DNA from: Bromus sterilis
Lineage: Eukaryota > Streptophyta > Magnoliopsida > Poales > Poaceae
Direction: 5' to 3'
Assembly: GCA_950022295.1 (NCBI GenBank)
Contig: OX465600.1
Location: 295,537,782 to 295,601,781 of the forward strand
DNA: 64,000 nucleotides
Shown: piece by piece, positions 43,373-56,354 of the stretch
How positions within the stretch are numbered: the stretch's first letter is position 1
Layout of the letters: each line of letters begins with the position of its first letter
Notes under the pieces: generated by a model
The model's input: only the letters and a program-made list of their open reading frames with translations
Database searches by the model: none
Told to the model about the DNA's origin: nothing
Program-made: the position numbers and the translations under genes

Positions 43373-43680
43373 AGCTGGTCTCACAATGGGGAGTGTCGTA
43401 TATTAGTATCATGCATATGATATTACTATACGATACAACATTTACAATGCTTAGTATCATAAGTTAGTATATCATAGTAGTTTAATTTATTGTTATGCAT
43501 GATACATACTAATACAACATTTGATATGAGACGATATCATATCATGATATGATACGATATCATATCATGATGCTTAATTCCTTTTTCCTTATTTAATTAT
43601 GTGTTACCTCAACGAAAATGCTTAGTTAACATGAATGATACTACATATGATACTTGTATTGTAACCAGGCTAAGCCACAA
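43373..43680. mobile_element. MITE-like element with inverted ends
   Basis: GCTGGTCTCACAATGGGG at the left pairs with the reverse of ATTGTAACCAGGCTAAGCC at the right. Interior is rich in GATATCATATCATGATATG palindromes (43530-43572). Superfamily uncertain. Confidence 0.55.
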
Positions 43681-43713
43681 TCCTCCCCAGAAGCTATATG
43701 CCGTTCATTCATA

Positions 43714-44013
43714 CTCCCTCCGTTCCGGTTTATTAGGCCCGTAAGCAGCATAGACATGTCCCTTTTATAAGGCCCCGTCTTGGGAAGTTGCGTGCATGCA
43801 TTCTTTTCATTGGTTGCATGAGAAATTATTGTTGTTAGTCCCATTGCTAGAAAATAAATACACCACATGCAAGTTTTTCATTGGCTACATGTAAAAACTA
43901 GCATATGAGAGAGTGCATTGGGAATGACATAAAGTGATTAATGTGAGCAAATTACTATATACCTTGGTATAAGAGAAATGGTCTTTGGGCCCAATAAACC
44001 GGTACGGAAGGAG
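43714..44013. mobile_element. Stowaway-type element, 300 bp
   Basis: CTCCCTCCGTTCCGGTTTAT and, reversed, CTCCTTCCGTACCGGTTTAT, both continuing into T(A/G)GGCCC; TA at 43712-43713 and 44014-44015. Confidence 0.9.
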
Positions 44014-44059
44014 TACTCACTATGGTGGTTTTGGGACGGCCCAATACTATAGCACACGC

Positions 44060-46960
44060 AAGTTCTTATTAATGCGGTTTTTGATCTGCTTTTTCAGTGT
44101 ATTACATCCGTTTTCATTGGTCTTTGGTTTTTTCCTTTTTTCATTTTCATTTTTCTGCAGTTTTCTAAGATTTTTCTTCATTTCTTATTTTTTGTGTTCA
44201 CACACATGTCTAAACTTTTGATACAGATTATATGTTTTTCATATACATTAGAATTATTTTTGTGTACATTAACATTTTTTAAATACATTAATAATTTTGT
44301 AAATATTTTTATGTCCACTTTTCCATACATATTATATATTTTAATATAGACATAAAAATCTTATATGTATGTGTCACATTTTAAAAATTCATCATTATAA
44401 TTATTTTCAAATACTTCTTGTTAACATTTTCTAAAATTTGTGGTAACTGTTTTCAAATACATCTCAAAACATTTCTTTTCTATCATACGAAATTTAAAAA
44501 AATCTATGCAAACATTTTTATACGTTCGATAAAGAAAACTAAAAGTCACAAACATTTTGTTTTAAACGTGTGAATATTTTTCTATATGAGATGTATATTA
44601 TTTAAAATGGTAAAAACAATTTTCCACCATTACACATAAATTTTGTGTGGTGTATAAAAAATATTGTATGCATTTTTTTGAAACGCGCAAACATGTTTTT
44701 GAATGTTACATACATTTTCTGAATGGTAGAAACATTTTCTAAAAATTGAGCTAAGCTTTTCTTTGCATTACATAATCATTTTTCCTAATGATAAGAACCA
44801 CGCGTGTGATACGAAGAAGTACGCCCACAATTTTTCCTTCTCTTCCACACATGCATGCATAGAATGATGAAACAGATGATGTCAGCAGAAATCTTTTTAT
44901 ATTTTCAATCTTAAAAATGTTTTATTCCTTATATTGAAAATCTAATTATAATTCTATTTTCACCATTAATTTTTTCACGACGAGATCTTCAATACTACAT
45001 CCCTAATTGATATGTTTCGATGCCTTTTTGGGTCCAAAGTTACAAGGTGTGAAGTATGTAAATTATCATTGTATTTACGTTGAAGTTACCATTGTATGTT
45101 TCCACTACTTTTTCTGGTACGTTAAAAACTATCAGTGTATTTGAACTACTTTTCACCCATCATGGGAGGATCCTGGTGATAAACGACGGCGGCCCGTGGA
45201 CATCGAGATATCCGGTGGGATGGATGATGTGCGGTATACGGGCTGATGGGACACATATGTGTCGAGGAGATTCTAGGGTGAACCTCGACGTGCGGCACCG
45301 GGGGAACGAGGTTGCGGGTCCAGTGAAGACGTTTTCGGTGATGTGGTGTTGCGTTCGCGATTAGTTTTTCTCTTTTTGTTTGTCCATGGAATATCTATTA
45401 TACATACCACAATACAAAATATATCTACCCATGGCATACACTTTTCCTTCTTTGTGTAGATGGAAGATCTAATATTTTTTGACATGGCAATTTAACACGT
45501 GTTCTTAACATGGTAAATAAAACATGTGTTGCCGCGGGAAGTTTTGAAGTTTTGTTTATAAACTATGGAAAATTAACTTCACGGATCACGGAAATTCTTT
45601 AGTGATTCACGACAACAAATTTTAGTAATTGATCATCGAAATTTGTATTAATTAACCATGGAAAGTTTACCTCATGGATCATGGAAATTTTTAGTAATTC
45701 ATCATGGAAATTTTAGTATTTTAACCATGGCAACTATTTTTTGTATAACCCATGTAGTTTTTTAGTGCATGGATCATGAAAAATTACAGTAATTCACCAT
45801 TTCAATTTTATTTATGATTCATGGGAACAGTTAGTTATTGACCATGTCATTTTTTTAGTAACTGATGATGGATTTTATTAATTATCAACCATGTCAAAAT
45901 TAGTTCATATCAAAACCGCGACAATTTTTAATTTCTTTTATGTACATCATGGCATATTTTTATTTTATTTTTGTAATATCGTAATAGAAATAGAAAATAA
46001 TTAAGTTTTGTTTGATCTTGGCAATTTGTAGCTTTTATGAGTTTGGGGAAAATATAGTCTACATCTTATGACAATTTTAGCTTTTTCGACCATGGAAAAA
46101 TTTGTTTTTTGTATCATGTCAGAAATAATATTTAAAACCTAGAAAAAATAGACAAAATATATCATGATAACTTTAGTGTAAACATCATGGCAACATTTGG
46201 CCCAAAAAAAAACAGTCAAAACATATCGATATGGCTTTGTACTTGAATCCATGAAGGCGCGCTCAGCTATTGTGTCGTATCACGCAATAGACATTCCCAT
46301 CCACTACTATAAAGCGCGTGAGTTTTTATAGTGCTTGTTTAATTGATTTTTCAATGTTTTTCCATCGGTCATTTCATTATATTTTCAATGTTTCTTATTA
46401 GTTTAGGTTGTACATTTTACATATACTCAAGATTTTTTATACTTGTATAATATTTTTTAAATATATGATTCAAACTTTTGAAATATTGTAATGTCTACAT
46501 TTTTCATATATTTGTTTTGAACACTTTTCGTAAACATCTAACATATTTTTAAATATCTTTAAGACTTTTGAAATACATGATAAATATATATTTTAATATA
46601 TTTTGAATATCTATTAATCATTTATATTTACATCTCGATTTTTTTTGTATGATATACATATTTAAAAATATTCAAATATTTCTGTAGACTGGATAGAGAT
46701 ATTTTTCAATGTCACATACATTTTGTTTGAAACACGTGATCATTTTTGAAAGTAACGTACATATTTTTAGAAGTACGCAAATATTTTTAAAGTTCTATAT
46801 TTTATGTGTCAATTACATGGAACATTTTTTGATACACCTAAATAAATTTTAAATGCCACATAAATTTGTTTTGGATGGTACAAACATTTTCTATGAATTG
46901 GGCTAACATTTCTTGCATTGCATAATTTTTATAATCATTACATTTAACACTTTTAAACAA
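44060..46960. repeat. AT-rich region with two diverged direct arms and an internal CATGG repeat
   Basis: 44060-44830 and 46320-46960 are similar in order (ACATTTTTT-type words, TCTAAAAATTGAGCTAAGC versus TCTATGAATTGGGCTAACA, TTGCATTACATAAT versus TTGCATTGCATAAT). Between them 45540-46190 is a loose array of ATCATGGAAATTTTAGTAAT / ACCATGG words, roughly 35-40 bases apart. No gene. Confidence 0.55.
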
Positions 46961-47365
46961 ACTAAATTACTAAAAAAATACTAGTATTTTATTAAATGAA
47001 GTAAATTATGGTTCAGTTTTTGGCCGTTTTTTCGAGAATCTTGAGACTTCAATTTATCCATAGAATTTCTCAGAATCTTGAAGCCGTTTGTTATGAAAAT
47101 CCTAACTATTGAACTAGCTTGAATTTTGTAAAATATTGGATACAATATTTGGAAGAATCTCTGGAGGGAGGTGGAATTATGAAGATTCTAAAATAATCAG
47201 CCAGAAGAACTAGGCCAACCATAGATTGCTCCCGCTCTTTGCCCGACCCGTCGTGCCTTCGCAGCACCAAATTATCTGCCGAATTTGATTCGATTTGGTC
47301 CAGTCTTCAAAAAAATCCTCCAAAGGAAAATCATACGGATCATGGTTGTCATTATTGATTTATTC

Positions 47366-50300
47366 CCTTTTTTTTTGGATAAAGGGCTTTATTACTCAAA
47401 GTTTAAGTAAGTACACCCGGCCTTTGCATAACAAGATGCACACAGCCGCAAGTCACCAAAAAAAAGAAAAAGAGTATGCGACAAGTTACAAAGAAGAACT
47501 ATCGCCGCTCAAGGTAGCTCTATGCGTAGGTCACGCGGCCACCCATGTTGGATAAAAATATCCCTCGCCACCGCTTCCAGTCGTACACACGCCTCCGTAA
47601 AAAGGCCTCGATATTCCACCCGTTGTAAGATGGACCACGAACGGAGAATACCCGTGCATCGATAAAGAACCTACAAACAAGTGAATTTTTTATCAAAAAA
47701 GATCTTGTCATTTCTACAAAGCCAGAGCGACCATATTACGGCCAGCGCTCCCACCCTAAGAATGGTTTTTATCTTACTATCTATCCCATTCAGCCAATTA
47801 CCAAAGATATTAGCAACGGATATGGGAGCGCTGGCTAAGAATGGTTTGAAGCCATTTGGATAGCTGACCAAATAGAATGTGCAACCTTACAGGTGAAGAA
47901 TAGGTGTTTTATTGTCTCATCATGAGCACATGAAACACATTTCCTACTCCCTTGCCAGTTGCGCTTGACAAGATTATCTTTCGTTAAAATGACACCTTTT
48001 CGAAGATACCATGCAAAGACTTTAATCTTTAGAGGTATCTTCATTTGCCATATTTTATTGTTATTATCGACTGGTATATCAGGTTGGACAAGCGCCCTAT
48101 ACATAGAATCCACAGTGAATTTTCCATTCCTATTGAGATTCCATCGAAACTCATCGTGACCTTGTGACAGTTGCACTACCGCTAACCGTGCTAGCAAGGC
48201 GTTCCAAGATGCTAGTCTTGGACCGATTAAGTCTCTCCTGAACGCGACATTAGGGGGTGACTTCTGCATAACCGTGGCTAGTGTCTCTCCCTTATGTCGC
48301 ACAATGGTATAGAGGGCCGGATATTGATCTCGGAGTGTGGCATTTCCTAGCCATATATCCTCCAAAATCTTATCTCCGACCCATCCTTAATCTTGAAAAC
48401 CCCAAAGCGATAAAAGTGTTTCTTTGTCGCCATGAGACCAGCCCAAAAATGTGAATCACCAGGCTTCCATACAGCCTGAGATAACGCTTTCGTGCCAATA
48501 TATTTTCGTTTAAGGAGAGTTTGCCATACGCCATCCGAAGTCAATAGCTTATATAGCCACTTTCCGAGGAGAGAAGAGTTCTTGACCTGGAGGTCATGGA
48601 TACCCAACCCCCCTTGGTCCTTCGGACGGCAAACGACATTCCACTTGGTCAGTCGATACTTCTTCTTCTCGTTATCTCCTTGCCAAAAGAATCTCGATCG
48701 GAAATAATCCAATCTATGTAAGACCCCTTTTGGTAGTGGAAAAAATGATATCATATACAATACCATATTGGTTAAAACTGAATTTATGAGTACCAGCCTT
48801 CCACCCAAGGACAACAACTTTCCTTTCCAGCTAGCTAGTCTTTTTTTGCAAACGTTCTTCGACGTGTTTCCATTCCGCATTAGTCAATCTCCTATAATGT
48901 ATGGGTATCCCCAGATACATAATAGGGAATTGACCTTGCTCGCATCCGAATATCTCGGCATATTGAGCTGCTGCATCCTGGGCCTCGCCGAAACAAAACA
49001 ATTCACTTTTATGAAAATTAATCTTCAATCCGGATAACTGTTTGAATGCTGATAAGATTAATTTCAGATTCGCAGCTTTATCTAGATCATGATCCATAAA
49101 AAGAATTGTATCGTCCGCATATTGAAGGATAGACAGTCCCCCATCCACCAGGTGTGGGACTACTCCCTCAATTTGACCGTCTAGCTTGGCGCGTTCAATC
49201 ATGATCGCTAACATATCAGCCACAATATTAAACAATATGGATGATAAAGGATCACCTTGCCTTAATCCCTTTTTGGTTTGGAAGAAGCGACCGATTTCGT
49301 CATTGACGTTGACGGCAACACTTCCTCCCGAAACACAACTATGGATCAAAGCACACCATTCCTTTGAAAAACCTTTCATTCTCAGAGTTTGTTGGAGGAA
49401 CGACCACTTCACTTTATCATACGCCTTTTCAAAGTCAATTTTGAATATGACTCCGTTAAGCTTTTTAGTGTGCATCTCATGAACAGTCTCGTGTAGGACC
49501 ACGACTCCGTCCATGATATTCCGACCTTGCATAAATATCGTTTGTGTAGGTTTAACCACATGATCAGCCACCGAATTTAATCTGATCGTTGCGGTCTTCG
49601 TGAAAATTTTGAAGCTTACGTTAAGGAGGCAGATTGGTCTATACTGTTGTATCCTTTCTGCCCCCAAAACCTTAGGAAACAATACAATTTCCCCGAAGTT
49701 AAGACGAAACAAATCAAGTTGTCCATCATGCCAACATTGAAACAACTCAATTAGGTCCGTCAATGGCATCCCAAAAGTGTTGATAAAACTCAGCAGGAAA
49801 GCCATCTGGCCCAGGAGCTTTGTTATGTTCCATTTGGAAGACCGCCTTTTTAATCTCCACTTCTGTGAAGGGTGAGTTTAAAAAGGTATTCTCCTCATTG
49901 GATACCTGGGTTATGTCTTCCGTCCGAGTCTCATCCATGGACAAGATATCTTCAGCTGGAGCGCCGAACAACCCTTTATAGTAGCTTGTAATATAAGCCT
50001 TAAGCTGTTCTTGACCTTCAATCATTCCTTCATCCTGGTTGAGAGCATGAATACTCTTTTTCCGATGTCTGCCATTGGCAACATTCTGGAAATATTTCGT
50101 ATTCGCATCTCCCTTGAGAATGAGGTTAGATTTTGATCGTTGGTACCATCTAAGCTCTTCCTCCCGCAGCATTCGTGCCACCTCCGCATTGGATTGACTT
50201 TTAATCTCAATCTCCTGCTGGGTTAACACTCGTGTTTCTGCCGCGCGGTCTAGCTCGTCAATGATGGTACACAAACGCTCCTTTTCCTTTTTTAGGATCC

Positions 50301-51300
50301 CGGTTGTGTTCCTAGCCCATCCACGGAGATATTTACGCAAGTTACGTATTTTTGCGTTCCATCTTCGGATAGGACTGTTACCCGGGGCCGGAGCTTACCA
50401 TACTCTTTTAACCATATCATCAAACCCATCACGCAGCAACCATCCCAGCTTAAATTTAAAGCGGTGTCGCGCATTTGGTTTTAATGTTCCGGTTGATAAG
50501 AGTAGAGGGGTATGATCCGATAGATCCTCGATACGTTCAAGGGCGCGTACTGTTACCAAGGGGTATTTATCTTCCCAATCAGTGCTCATCAGTACACGGT
50601 CCAATTTCTCGTATGTCGGTTCAGGTAGACTATTCGCCCACGTGAATCGTCTACCCATCATATGTACCTCTCTCAAGTCCAAGCTGTCAATGAAAACATT
50701 GAACAAGAAAGGCCAATGATTATCGAATCTCCCCTTACTTTTGTCATGTGGGAACCGTAGTAAATTGAAATCTCCACCTATTATGATAGGATGTGGATCA
50801 TTATTCGCTAGGTTCACCAATTCACGCAGAAAAGCAGCCTTACGCTCCTCCTGAGCAGCACCATACACGGCGACCAGGCTCCATATGAATCCATCAGCTT
50901 TGTTACGAATGTGGAATTTTATATGGAATTCCCCACTCGTGTAAGCTAAAACTTCCATGGAGTCGGCAAGTACACCAAGAAGGATGCCGCCCGACCTACC
51001 GCGAGGGGGGATAGAGTGCCAAGTAAAATCCATGCCGCCAGAAAGGCGATCTAGAACACTTACTGGAAAATCCCTCCTCCCGGTTTCCGAAATAGCCAAA
51101 AAATCCAGTTTATGATCCCGAACATGTTGAGCAATATTCAAGTGCTTAGCCAAGTCACCAAGACCTCTGCTATTCATGAAAATGCCGTTCATTGGGAAAC
51201 AATTGGATTTTTTGGATGTTTCGAGGGTCTTTTCAATTTTTGATTCTTTTTATCTTTGGCGGATTTGGATTTGGATTTCCGGCCGGAAGCATGCAGATCG
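47366..51300 (-). mobile_element. L1-type LINE, 5'-truncated, minus strand
   Basis: Poly(T) at 47368-47376 is the poly(A) tail. The element runs through a 3' region, ORF2 and the last about 34 codons of ORF1 (51296-51193, Lys-rich, SGRKSKSKSAKDKKNQ), whose stop overlaps the ORF2 start region, then breaks off near 51300. A convincing target duplication was not found. Confidence 0.85.
47530..51192 (-). pseudogene. LINE ORF2 (endonuclease, reverse transcriptase, zf-RVT), broken
   Basis: Starts MNGIFMNSRGLGDLAKHL. Endonuclease: FLAISETGRRDF, RGRSGGILLG, IIIGGDFNLLRF, RRFTWANSL. Reverse transcriptase: PGPDGFPAEFYQ, FPKVLGAERIQQYRPI, IFKIDFEKAYDKV, GLRQGDPLS, then the catalytic YADD (49111-49122), MYLGIPIHYRR. 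After that GKLLSLGGRLVLI, WQGDNEKKKYRL and the Cys/His knuckle CVSCAHDETIKHLFFTC. Breaks: TAA at 50395-50397 and frameshifts near 49760, 48850, 48355 and 47850. Family assignment is firm; the copy cannot be active. Confidence 0.9.
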
Positions 51301-51895
51301 TAAATAAACCAAGAAATTATGATGACCAATTTCTTCCTTTATCGTACTGAAATAACGGTTGATAGTTTTAGTTTGTAAGTGAGTTTTCTAATTCTTCACC
51401 TGTAGAACTGCAATGAATGGTCCAAACGGCATCAGCTTTGTTATTTTTGTTTATCCTACAGTGTATTGGGATCCATACTGATGATCATGGGCCTCTATGA
51501 TCTGAGGTGGGGAAAAGAACAAGGATGCCTCAACATTTTTGTTTATCCCTGCGGTATACTAGGATCCATACTGATGATCAAGGGCCAGTAAATTCTGATG
51601 TGGGGAAAGGTACGGAGATGTCTCGATGACGGTAGCATATGCAAGGGAAAAGGAGGAGGAGAAGTAGAAGTAAGTATAATCATGAGGACCAGTCCTGCAT
51701 GTTATGTTATTAATCGAGATGAATTAGTACTCTTTGTGAGGAAAATATCATAAGTTGGATTATTTTTTCTTATTTATAAGCTTGCTTTTTTTCCTACACT
51801 CAAGAAGTAGTGTTTGCTTTATTTGGACTAAATTGCACTGTTGCAAGTGATCATAAAATGAACTAGACCTTTAGGATACTCATGTGAATACGTGG
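51301..51895. other. Intergenic
   Basis: No gene. A word pair TGGGATCCATACTGATGATC / TAGGATCCATACTGATGATC (51467 and 51549) shows a local duplication of about 82 bases. Confidence 0.5.
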
Positions 51896-51898
51896 ATG

Positions 51899-52601
51899 GC
51901 GGACGACCGGCCCAGTTTCGGCCGGTCACCGTGCAACCATTTGATCGCGACGATCCAACGGTCCAGATTGTTGCGTACCTTTCGCTAAAAAAACTCGCGG
52001 GTGAATGTAGCTTTTTGAATACCGGTTGCAGCTTTCGTGGTACACCATTGCAGCAAAAAATCGTGATAACAATATTGTGTATCATATTTACCATCAATTG
52101 GTGGCAGCAAATTTAATCATCAGTGGTCGCACTTAAACTACCGATTGCAACAAAAATCATTGCCCGCCATCGCCCATCATACTTCATCATTTTTTGTTGT
52201 AGCAAAAATCAAAGGTCAATGATAGCTTTTCCCGTTGCCCGTTGCAACAAAAAAAACGTAGCGCCGTCATCACTGGCCATACTCTCTAAAACGGATGTAT
52301 ATAGCACTAGAAGAAATCTAGATACATCCCTTTGAGTGAAAAATGATACGGATGAGAATAGTATCATTTTTATGCCAGTCCCTCAAATGGATGTGCTTAG
52401 GACTAAAATATATTTAGATACATTCATTTAGCTAAAAATAACATAGATCAACTTAGTAGTATTTTAGTACCATAGTAATGCAACTAGTAGCATTTTAGTA
52501 TTAGGATTGTATAATTTACGTGTATCATATGCAGCAAATTGGAATCAGTTGCGCGTGCGCGATGCGTGGCCTAACCGGCCGAAGCTTGGCCGATCGTCCG
52601 G
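51899..52601. mobile_element. DNA element with about 30-bp inverted ends
   Basis: Left end CGGACGACCGGCCCAGTTTC then GGCCGGT; right end reversed CGGACGATCGGCCAAGCTTC then GGCCGGT. The interior repeats TTGCAACAAAAA-type words. No target duplication could be fixed and no coding frame is present. Confidence 0.6.
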
Positions 52602-53384
52602 GTATAATCGTTACTCATATCATAATGAGATTTAGTGTCAATTGACCCTAGCTCAGATGTTTAGGTTCTTTGTGGTGGAACCATCCCATTATGATTCAAT
52701 TCCTATAGTTGACACTTACGATCAGATTTTTTCAATTTATTTCCAGCTTTTCTGTGATTTTCGTCCAGTGAGAGAAAACGACCCGATGACTATGAAGCGC
52801 TTGTGGTGACTTCATCGATATCGAGATGTTGTGTGGGCTTAGTATCTTTGAGATACTCATAAGAGTAGGGTCTATGTGTTTTTCATATGGATAAGTGTTT
52901 GTACGTGTTTCTGAGTGTCTACAATTGTATTGTGTTGAAACAATTATACGAGAGGACTGCTTCATTTTCGAAGCAAAGGGCGGTAAATTCAGGGAGAGGA
53001 GGTGTACATGCAGGGTGCAACCGTGTAAGTTCCATTCCACAACCAAACACTTGAAAAGCTTTTGGATGGATTCACCCAAGTTCCGCAGCTGCGCACTCCT
53101 GGGAGCTCGTACAGATTGGGGCCGTGATGACAAGGGAGAAGGAGAGAGGCAAGTCTAGCGCATCTCCAGCTGCGTCCTCCAAGGTTTCCCCCATGATCTT
53201 TTGTTTCCTCCAAATGAGCATGGATCTTGTCAGGAGAGAACTCATAATTACCATGTCTAGTCCAACCCACCTTCGCACCTTAATGCCGGTGAAAGAGGTA
53301 GCGCCTTGAACGGGGAAGCCTGACGAACAACAGGAGACAAAGTCTAATCACCGGACATTGAAGAGTCACCACAACCACCCATTC
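52602..53384. other. Intergenic with possible retroposon 3' sequence
   Basis: 52740-52940 (GTCCAGTGAGAGAAAACGAC, then CTTCATCGATATCGAGATG and GAGTGTCTACAATTGTATTG) has the look of a dispersed grass retroposon tail. 52960-53330 has short frames on both strands with no recognisable product. Confidence 0.35.
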
Positions 53385-54545
53385 CAGGGAGAACATAAAT
53401 CACACATCACCACGCTTCTCTCCCACGGGAGTTCGTCGGGATCCAAATCCAAGTCGTTGTCGTCCAAAGACAAGGCAAAACATCTGTTGTACCCGCTTCG
53501 GTGTGGAGCAGAGGAAGTCGTGTGCGGCGAAGGAGAGGTACGTGAGTCATCAGAAGCGTCATCTTTTCACGACAACCATTGCCAAAGCAATGTCTTTTAC
53601 CGTCGAAGCGGGCTCTTCGGTGCTCTCGTGAACGAGCGTAAAAATAGCGGTGAAAACACATCATTGTTTCAGTCGGTTGAATGTTTAATAAGTACTCCCT
53701 CCGTTCTTGTACTGACTTTAATATAAAATTGTACTAGAGTCGAGACACTTATTTTAGAACAGAGGAATTAAGTTGATATTATGAAATCTAGTATGTCGAA
53801 AACTTGTTTGTATCTAGGTGTTGAGAATAACTCCGACATTTCATAACTTAAGACATGCAAAATCATTTTTACAAGGAGACAAAAACATGACTTCTTAGTC
53901 GGAGATTAAAAAGAGAATAAAAGAATGATCCTAATTAAATGTGTCTCATCAGTAGCATTCATTTGTTTTTAGTTCTCAAGATCTTTAGCATTCATTAAGT
54001 GGCACATAAATTGTAAATGTGCACCGACCAAACAATGTGATAAAAGACGGTATGGGTCATCGAGCAAGCATAGTGCCACGATAGAGAGAACGCGAGAAGA
54101 AGAAGAGAGACTAAAGTTTTGTGCCATGTTTTAGACCATTCCCTCTCCTAGAATACACACAAAGCATGTATATCATACAATGGAGTGCCATTACTTTTGA
54201 CGATAAGAAAATATTCACACATCATGGGAATAAGAGGTGTCGAGAATCTTTTCATTATTGAGGTGTCTGGTGGTTTCACACAGAAGCGGTGCTTTCTTGA
54301 GTTATTTGGTTGCCTTTCAACAGGAGTTTGATCTAGAGCTGGTACTTTCAGCCAGTATCGCTTTTTCGACAGGAGACCCATCATGGGATATACGAGTAGG
54401 GAAACACTGGAGATCACTCAGAACATGCACGCGAGATGTGTAGGCTAGTGCAATGGTTGTGTGCATCTGCTTTCATATACTTTAAGGGTCAAAAGTCGAA
54501 CTGATATATGTATATCATGGACCTTGTTCTGTTTTTACAATGTAC
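53385..54545 (+). repeat. Diverged tandem duplication, copy A
   Basis: Matches 55127-55739 plus 62032-63120: ACTCGTCGGGATCCAAATC, GTTGAATGTTTAATAA, TTAAATGTGTCTCATC, TTTTAGTTCTCAAGATCTTTAG, the Helitron empty site (GGCACATAAATTGTAAATGT, 54001-54020), and GGAACATGCATGCGA-like sequence near 54424. No intact gene in either copy. Confidence 0.8.
53695..53768. mobile_element. Stowaway MITE, about 74 bp, only in copy A
   Basis: CTCCCTCCGTTCTTGTACTG ... ACACTTATTTTAGAACAGAG after TA (53693-53694). Right end partly decayed. Absent from the corresponding place in copy B (about 55435). Confidence 0.75.
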
Positions 54546-54549
54546 ACAA

Positions 54550-54835
54550 TCAGGTCACTCCCAATGTTTGTATCTTAGCACGTAATCACATGCATTTTGC
54601 TTATGTGGCATACTATTTAATGAAGAAAGAGAGAGATGTTGTATCTTAGCTAAGATACAACTCTTTGCACGTGGACATATGCAAAAAGCATGGTGAGACC
54701 AATCACATTTATGCATGAAGCTAAAATCATTAAATAAGATACAATCTTTAAGAAACAATGCATTGTAGGGGTGGTATCTTAAGTTTTTATTGCTCCTATC
54801 ATATTGTGCTAAGAAACAATGTATTGGGGGAGCCT
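54550..54835. mobile_element. MITE with CTCCC...GGGGGAG inverted ends
   Basis: CACTCCCAATGTTTGTATCTTAGC at the left pairs with the reverse of GCTAAGAAACAATGTATTGG GGGAG at the right; a second inner palindrome TTGTATCTTAGCTAAGATAC lies at 54638-54658. Superfamily not fixed. Confidence 0.55.
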
Positions 54836-55126
54836 TCAAGGAAGTTTTGTCCTTGTTGTTGAATGTTGCACTTCATCAATACTAATTTGTGATTAGTTTA
54901 GAAACTAGAAGTGCAACAAATAGTGAAGCATGAACAGATCTTGAGAGAAAACTTTGTGAGGTCTAGGCCCCCCAGCAAATTTCATATAGCTCCACAACTG
55001 AAAGGGATACATGAAGGAGAACACCCTTTTTCTCCATGAAAAGGCATCCCTCCATTCTGCGTTTGTGTCAAAATACAATGCGTTGAGGATATTGCTGATG
55101 GTAATGATCACTAATTCCACGGAGAA
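54836..55126. other. Intergenic
   Basis: No gene or element recognised. Confidence 0.5.
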
Positions 55127-55739
55127 CTGAGACCATAGAGCACCCCACGTGCTTCCTCAAGAACTCGTCGGGATCCAAATCTGAGTCGTCGTTGTTCTTC
55201 GAAAAACCCAGAACCGGTTTTGCCTGCTCTATGGAGGAGCGGAGGATGCCGCGTGGGGCGGAGGAGGGGAGAAGGCTAAGTCACCGGGAACGTCGCCCTT
55301 TCATAGAGCAAGACTCACGCTAGAGTCATCGTCCAAGGAAAAATCATTTTCGGCCAATGTGGGCTCTTTGGCAAGCACACAAACAAACTAAAAAGCAGCC
55401 ATGGAAGTGCCTCAATGTCCCATGGTTGAATGTTTGATAACTATTTTTTTCACGACATTGAGAAAATTAGTATCTTGAAAGTTCGTTTGTGTTTAAGTGC
55501 TGAAAATCACTTTGACTATTCAGAATTTCAAACATGCAAAATTATTTATCAGGAAAGGTAAACATGACTTATTAGTTGGAGATTAACAAGAAAAAAAAAG
55601 AATGTACTAATAATTAAATGTGTCCCCTAGCTACGATAGGAAAATAGAGTCAGTAACATTCATGTGTTTTTCCACCGCAAAAAAAAGACATTCAAGTGAT
55701 TTTAGTTCTCAAGGTCTTTAGTATTCATTGAGTGACACA
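55127..55739 (+). repeat. Diverged tandem duplication, copy B (left part)
   Basis: Counterpart of 53415-54006; ends at GAGTGACACA where the Helitron starts. Continues at 62032. Confidence 0.8.
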
Positions 55740-55779
55740 TCTCTACTCCTAAAGGGGCAGTTGGTACGTTGTGCGTTGA

Positions 55780-56340
55780 ACGATCGAACCAACGCCCCTT
55801 CCACCAAACGAAGCCCACCTCCCCACCGATTTTCTCTCGCTGAACCGTGATATCCCGCATAAAACCGACGGTGAAACTGCTCAAGAAAAACCCCGTTACC
55901 CTTCCGTAATCCGCCGCAGGTCTTTTTCCACCCTCAGCCGCCACCGTGTATCCGTGAGCATGGAGAGGAGGGATCCGGCGCGCGGCGGATTTGAGGACGG
56001 GCGGGACGGCAGAGTTGATGAGACGGAGCAGCGTGTCGGCGTGATGGCCACCCTAACCCTAACCAGCCGTCGCCTCCAGCCTGCTCATCTACCGGCCACC
56101 TCGCCGCCAGGTTCCGCCCTCTCCCACGTCCCCCTCACCCTCTTTCCATAGTCGTCAATGGCTCCGAGCACTGGGAGGAGACTCAGGAGAGCCTCGGGTT
56201 CCTTCGCCCTCTCCCTGTCTACTCTCTTCGTTGCCCCTCACGGCGTCCCTTTCTCTTCCCTAGCGACGCCTCCCTTCTCAGGCCGCTCGTCGGTCGTCGC
56301 CGCTCCCCTGCAGCTCTTAGCTGTAGAAGCAGATTATGGT
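55780..56340 (+). other. GC-rich captured segment at the Helitron 5' side
   Basis: GC-rich, codon-like sequence in a Helitron otherwise AT-rich; frames 55954-56151 (MERRDPARGGFEDGRDGR) and 56158-56340 are open. It includes CCCTAACCCTAACC (about 56052-56065). Probably a promoter/first exon of one captured gene; not identified. Confidence 0.4.
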
Positions 56341-56354
56341 CGTTATAGACTTGT

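Noticed and set aside
56050..56066. Telomere-type CCCTAAC repeats
   Set aside because: Only two heptamers; CCCTAACCC is common in plant 5' untranslated regions.
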